From: Chondrosia reniformis
Taxonomy: Eukaryota > Porifera > Demospongiae > Chondrillida > Chondrillidae
NCBI GenBank assembly: GCA_947172415.1
Contig: OX359189.1
Coordinates: 7,144,501 to 7,208,500, forward strand
Direction of reading: 5' to 3'
DNA: 64,000 bases
Numbering within the stretch: the first letter of the stretch is position 1; each line of letters opens with the position of its first letter. Positions 59,901 through 64,000 of the stretch are shown one piece after another. Under the pieces are notes generated by a model. It made no database searches, was not told where the DNA came from, and saw only the letters and a list, made by a program, of their open reading frames with translations. The translations under genes and the position numbers were made by a program.

Positions 59901-62900
59901 TATTGATCTCCAGGGAAGATCGAATCGTACTCTCTCAGTCTTCTCAATAAATTCAGTTCCATCTGTACCAGTTTATAATGAAAACATTTGAATTGAAAAA
60001 AAATATAATCAACATAGGATCACTTTTAGCTGATTCTTCTCTTGTCCTTATAGTTACTGTTACTTGTATACTGTGCATAGCTGAAACATAATACCTCCTG
60101 TAGACCGAGTCCACTTGTAATACTTCTAATCTGACAGTCAATCTTTGATCATATTCATTGACAATATATCTTGCGTACTGGAAACTTAGCAGTAAGCCTA
60201 TATATATACCCATATATACAATTTAATTAACGGAAAAAGTATAATTTGCATTGTTATATATCTAACCACATAATAATGACATTATAATACATGTGCAAAC
60301 AAACATTTAAGAAATGCATGCATATGGTTCTCCTCTCTGTGTACATGACTCTCGTGCACTTACTATTGTTATCCTCAATGGCTACAATAGTCTCATCATG
60401 AGGACCTGGTAGAATACCCAACGACTGAAGGTAACTGTCAATAGTGAATGTCAGCACAAAGTACTCTGTACTCTCTACAACATCATCATCATTAAGGAAG
60501 AGCTCCAGATATGTAGAGTTCAGTCCAAGGGATGGATCAAAAGTAACATATCCTCTATTAATATTTCTTGGTGTTCTTACGTAATTTTGTGGACTTGGTG
60601 TGATTGGTGGTGTTATTGGTAGTGACCCTGGTGGTTCATAGTCAGTTTCTGTAATGTACATATTTATATATATATAATATATACGTACGTATATATTTGT
60701 AACTTGCATGTATGTAGTTAATGTAAATACTTAACATGTACATATATATTATACATAATGTATGCCTAGTAAAAAACAAATACTGTAAATCACTTTAGTT
60801 ATATAATGTCTTTATAATATACCTTTTATTGCATATGGTATGTTGAGTGAATCTGTATTGTTAAACTCCAAAACAGAAACTATCACATTGAATTGTCTTA
60901 TTAAAATTGGCTGTGACGCATGGAGACCAATAACAACACTTTCTCCTTCCTTTCCATAGTAATGTTGGTGATCAAAATTAATAAATGTTGGGCCTATAAG
61001 GGAATATTATGTACGCACATATAAAAATATATCAGTAGATCAATTCTTCAGTAAAAGGCCTATATATGGGGAAGTAAGCCTAGTGAGAGCTTTGGATTAG
61101 GATATATACAAGAGTCTTCTCTTCATTCCTCTGCTCCACTGGACTAAACAGTTGGTTTTGAGAATACTACCCTTCATCAGTGACCCAGCATGGAAGTCCT
61201 TCTGAAAGTTCTGATTATAAGATCCTTATATATATATACTTAGATCCATGTACGTACGTACATACAGCATATACAAACATACGTATGTATCTCAAATATT
61301 TGAGAAAAATGCTTACCATAAATTGGTACATGAAGATGAATAATGGTTGGAAACCCAAGCTTTACTCCTCTCACTTTAGGCGGCCATATCACACATGTCA
61401 AACACTTTACAGGTGGAATATAAACAATGGCTTCACTTGAAGTGGTAGCATGTTTCAAGAAAGTTACATTGTGTTCTATACCAGCATTACAATTATTCCA
61501 TTCATCAGATATACCTGAGAAATAACAAGTTGCAAAGTATACATTATACAGTATGAATATATATGTATATCTTTTTCAGTGTGTAATTAATGCACTTTTA
61601 TAATGTTTTAACTGTTAGCATATGGCATACCATCTGTGACAATACAAGATAATGTAAGATTGTAAGGAGTTAGTATAGACTGCTTTGTCACAAGGTGTAG
61701 AGCATGGAGAGAAACTCCTGGTTCTATGTTGACTTGATCTGTCGGGAAATGAACCACAATTTCTACAAAAGTGGAACGTTTTCAAGATCTAAACTTCACA
61801 TTGAACTATTGTCACAATTCAAATGTACCATCGTTATCCAGTATAGTGATTATAGCTTCTTCTGGTTCACCCTTCAAAGCATCTACTCCATCGGGTATAG
61901 TGAATGAGATGATGAATGTCTCAGACTCCTCCCATCCATTATCATCTATGATGTTGATTCTGATGGGACTAGACTTGGTTGTGTTAGCAGTAAAGTGAGC
62001 CACATAGTCAACTGGTTGATAGTCAATGCCCAATTCTGTTGATCAATATAAAATCAAATGGATTGTGATACTGGAATTCATGCACAAATTGATATACTGT
62101 AAGCTATATAGTTAGTTAGCACTTATAAATATATTTTTCTCTATCCACATATCTATATACAAATGTTTTGTAAGTACGTATATATACCTGCAGAATAATC
62201 CTGGTATAGAACATCAATTGTGAAACCTTTTGTTACTTCTCCAAGAGCCAACAAATAAACTAAAATGTAGCCATTGTTTTCTTTAACATTTAGAGGACTG
62301 ATTTCAAACTGAAGTAGAGTTCCTATACAATTACAATTATAAACAATGTAAAATTTTATAAAGTTTTATTACCATGCAAGGAGAAAGGACATTCATATTT
62401 CTGCAGCCATTTTCTTTGTAGGCTATTATCTATGCTTTGCACTATAGGTTCATACCGACACAATTCTTTCCATCACTGTGTAACTTATATCCTTCTCTAC
62501 ATCCACATTCATAACTCCCAATTGTGTTAATACAGATTTGAGTACAGTTGTCTTGCAAAAGTGCACACTCATCAACATCTACGTCCTCTATTTGATAAAG
62601 AGCTTTATATCAAAATTACCAATGTGCAAATATGGCAGAGCTTACCGACACAAGTTCTTCCATCACTTTGTAAGGTGTATCCATATACACACGCACACTT
62701 ATAACTCAACAATGTGTCAATACAGATCTGAGTGCAGTTATCTAGAACAAGGCTACATTCATCCACATCCTCTGCACCATATTTATATAGCATAAAAGTA
62801 AAAATAGAAGAATAGAAGAAATTAATCCTTTCAGTTATATACATAAATTATGAAAGGCTTTTAAATCATGAATTGAACATGTTATAATTTTTGTACTTCA

Positions 62901-63845
62901 ATCCTTAAAGCTTAAAAACCACACAATCTATACGTACATACCTCATGACAATTAGAGATCAAATAAAGAGCCTTGACCTTTCAGTGAATTTAAATTTATA
63001 CATATAAATATAATACAGTAATCAGTAGTTTCTATTATATTGATGGTAAATGAATTATATTATCAGTATAATAGTTTCTATAATACTATTAATGGTACAT
63101 AAAATGGATGCTTCCATTGAAATATATAAGATTTTTTTCTAATACCTTGTACAAATAGTTCCACGCAAGATTGTGCTGAAGTCAGCCTGTGCACAATAAG
63201 AAAATGTTATTCTAATAAATATTTTTCTTAAATCTATGGCCACTCACCAATTGCTATCCATTGCATAATAGCAAAGCATGTGAGATCCATTGTGGTATTC
63301 AGATGGTGTCCAACTAATCCTAACAGACCACTGGTTGTCATCACCTCTGGTGAGATTGGACTTTTGTAGTTGAATACCAAATGGTGTAATAGTAGCCAAG
63401 ATGGCAGTAATACTGTAGAGGTGTATGGAGAAATATTATAAACCCCATATTATCTTACATCTGAGTGCTCATTCTTATACTGAGACTGTATGTCATCTAG
63501 TATCATTTTTACAAACCATTTCACTGTTGCTTTTTAAAATTAGGATAGCAAAACACTATATACAGTATGTATATACCTTGAATTATAACTAGCTTGTGCG
63601 GTAATCTCATAATTGAACTGATTATGGTAGGTAATAACTTTGACAGCTCCATCAGGTAGTGTAGCATTAGAAATCCAAGGTTCCTCTCCACAACTACTAT
63701 CATTTATTACATTCACCAAAAACTGAAGTGGAATACTACTGAGAGGAACTGTATCAGTTGAAGAAGCAAAGTCCTCAATCTGTATAGCTACTGCATAGTA
63801 ACCAGTATTTTGTCCTACTGAGTTGTATTCTAGTTCACATGTCCT
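56962..63845 (-). CDS. Cluster gene 4: EGF/Calx-beta protein, 5' part outside window, frameshifted
   Basis: Seventeen exons visible: 63577-63845, 63248-63412, 63146-63186, 62646-62771, 62456-62587, 62188-62322, 61829-62035, 61631-61762, 61317-61514, 60823-60993, 60364-60648, 60024-60197, 59752-59962, 59020-59160, 58233-58457, 57883-58026, 56962-57155. The first three equal ectodomain exons 5-7 of genes 1-3; exons 1-4 lie beyond position 64000. Two EGF domains follow (DVDECSLVLDNC and [12 protein letters not shown]) where genes 1 and 2 have one, then six Calx-beta-type modules. Exon 60364-60648 is about 20 codons longer, with a Pro-rich insert (LPITPPITPSPQN). Exon 59752-59962 is 211 nt against 207 in genes 1 and 2 owing to a 4-bp insertion at about 59920-59923, which shifts the frame to an early stop. 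All other exons stay open in frame, so this is either a recent lesion, an allele, or an assembly error. Confidence 0.8.
57381..57547. repeat. Fold-back repeat with CTGATGA/CGAAACG hairpin
   Basis: Contains the perfect inverted repeat CCCTGGGGGTCTTC / GAAGACCCCCAGGG (57491-57504 and 57517-57530). It also has outer inverted pieces ATCTTTGGGAT near 57411 and ATCCCAAAGAT near 57537. On the minus strand CTGATGA, a GACCC/GGGTC helix and GAAACG are in hammerhead-like order, but stem I does not pair well. Confidence 0.5.
58846..58911. repeat. Short derivative of the AGTAGGGATGG TIR element
   Basis: TAGGGATGG at 58846 and GCCATCCCTACT at 58900-58911, followed by GGGAGTATACTATGTATACT. Lies in a gene 4 intron. 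Confidence 0.45.
61060..61205 (-). repeat. Diverged retroelement 3'-end fragment in gene 4 intron
   Basis: Recognised by CCTAGTGAGAGCTTTGGAT, AGAGTCTTCTCTTC, CTCCACTGGACTAAACAG and CCCTTCATCAGTGACC in the family order on the minus strand. The core is decayed. Confidence 0.6.
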
Positions 63846-64000
63846 CTGTTTTGATATATACCAAGCAAAAAAGCATTGATGCATTTACATACATACTGCT
63901 AATAGCATAGGAAATATATCAGAATATGCATTGAGATTATTATGGGAACACATAATGGACAATCCAGGTGGTCAAACCTATATATGGCTTCAAACTTCCC

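Noticed and set aside
1-64000. tRNA, rRNA or CRISPR features
   Set aside because: None was recognised by eye on either strand. A dedicated tRNA/covariance scan would be needed to exclude single tRNA genes.

Overview
The window is AT-rich, CpG-poor eukaryotic DNA with short introns (mostly under 400 bp), GT-AG splicing and very frequent TACGTA palindromes. Gene content points to an early-branching animal, most likely a demosponge: a ciliary dynein assembly factor, a mitochondrial-type cytochrome P450 pair, and a tandem cluster of secreted Calx-beta/EGF proteins of the kind known from sponge extracellular matrix and aggregation factors. Species assignment is inference. All gene models were built by hand from splice signals, reading phase and comparison between paralogues.

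Layout. 122-5037 (-): N-terminal half of a DNAAF3-like gene, 8 exons, running off the left edge. 5038-14970: mostly non-coding, with retroelement fragments and MITE-like repeats. 14971-16780 (+) and 18381-20223 (-): two nearly identical P450 genes facing tail to tail, with the same four-exon structure but unrelated mitochondrial presequences. 22622-26124 (+): two small tentative spliced genes that I do not recognise. 27239-63845 (-): four head-to-tail paralogues, here called genes 1-4. Genes 1 and 2 are complete, with 20 exons and 1152 codons each. Gene 3 is complete, with 8 exons and 478 codons. Gene 4 runs off the right edge.

The cluster is the most interesting part. Genes 1, 2 and 3 share a seven-exon N-terminal ectodomain of about 376 residues, and gene 4 shows the last three of those exons. 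After exon 7, always at a phase-1 intron, the family splits. Genes 1, 2 and 4 continue into one or two EGF domains and about six Calx-beta-type modules, each encoded by two phase-1 exons, and end without a membrane anchor. Gene 3 instead continues into a single exon with a transmembrane helix and a 57-residue tyrosine-rich tail containing an NPxY motif. One locus therefore encodes soluble, matrix-like proteins and a receptor-like protein with the same ectodomain. Gene 4 carries a 4-bp frameshift in one Calx-beta exon.

Mobile DNA is dense. A retroelement of the Penelope-like type (tentative) has at least nine 5'-truncated or degenerate copies sharing one 3' end. Its 3' region contains a hammerhead-ribozyme-like core. 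The longest copy sits in an intron of gene 1, and the matching intron of gene 2 preserves the empty site. TIR elements, one with a 151-bp near-perfect hairpin, lie in introns of the cluster.
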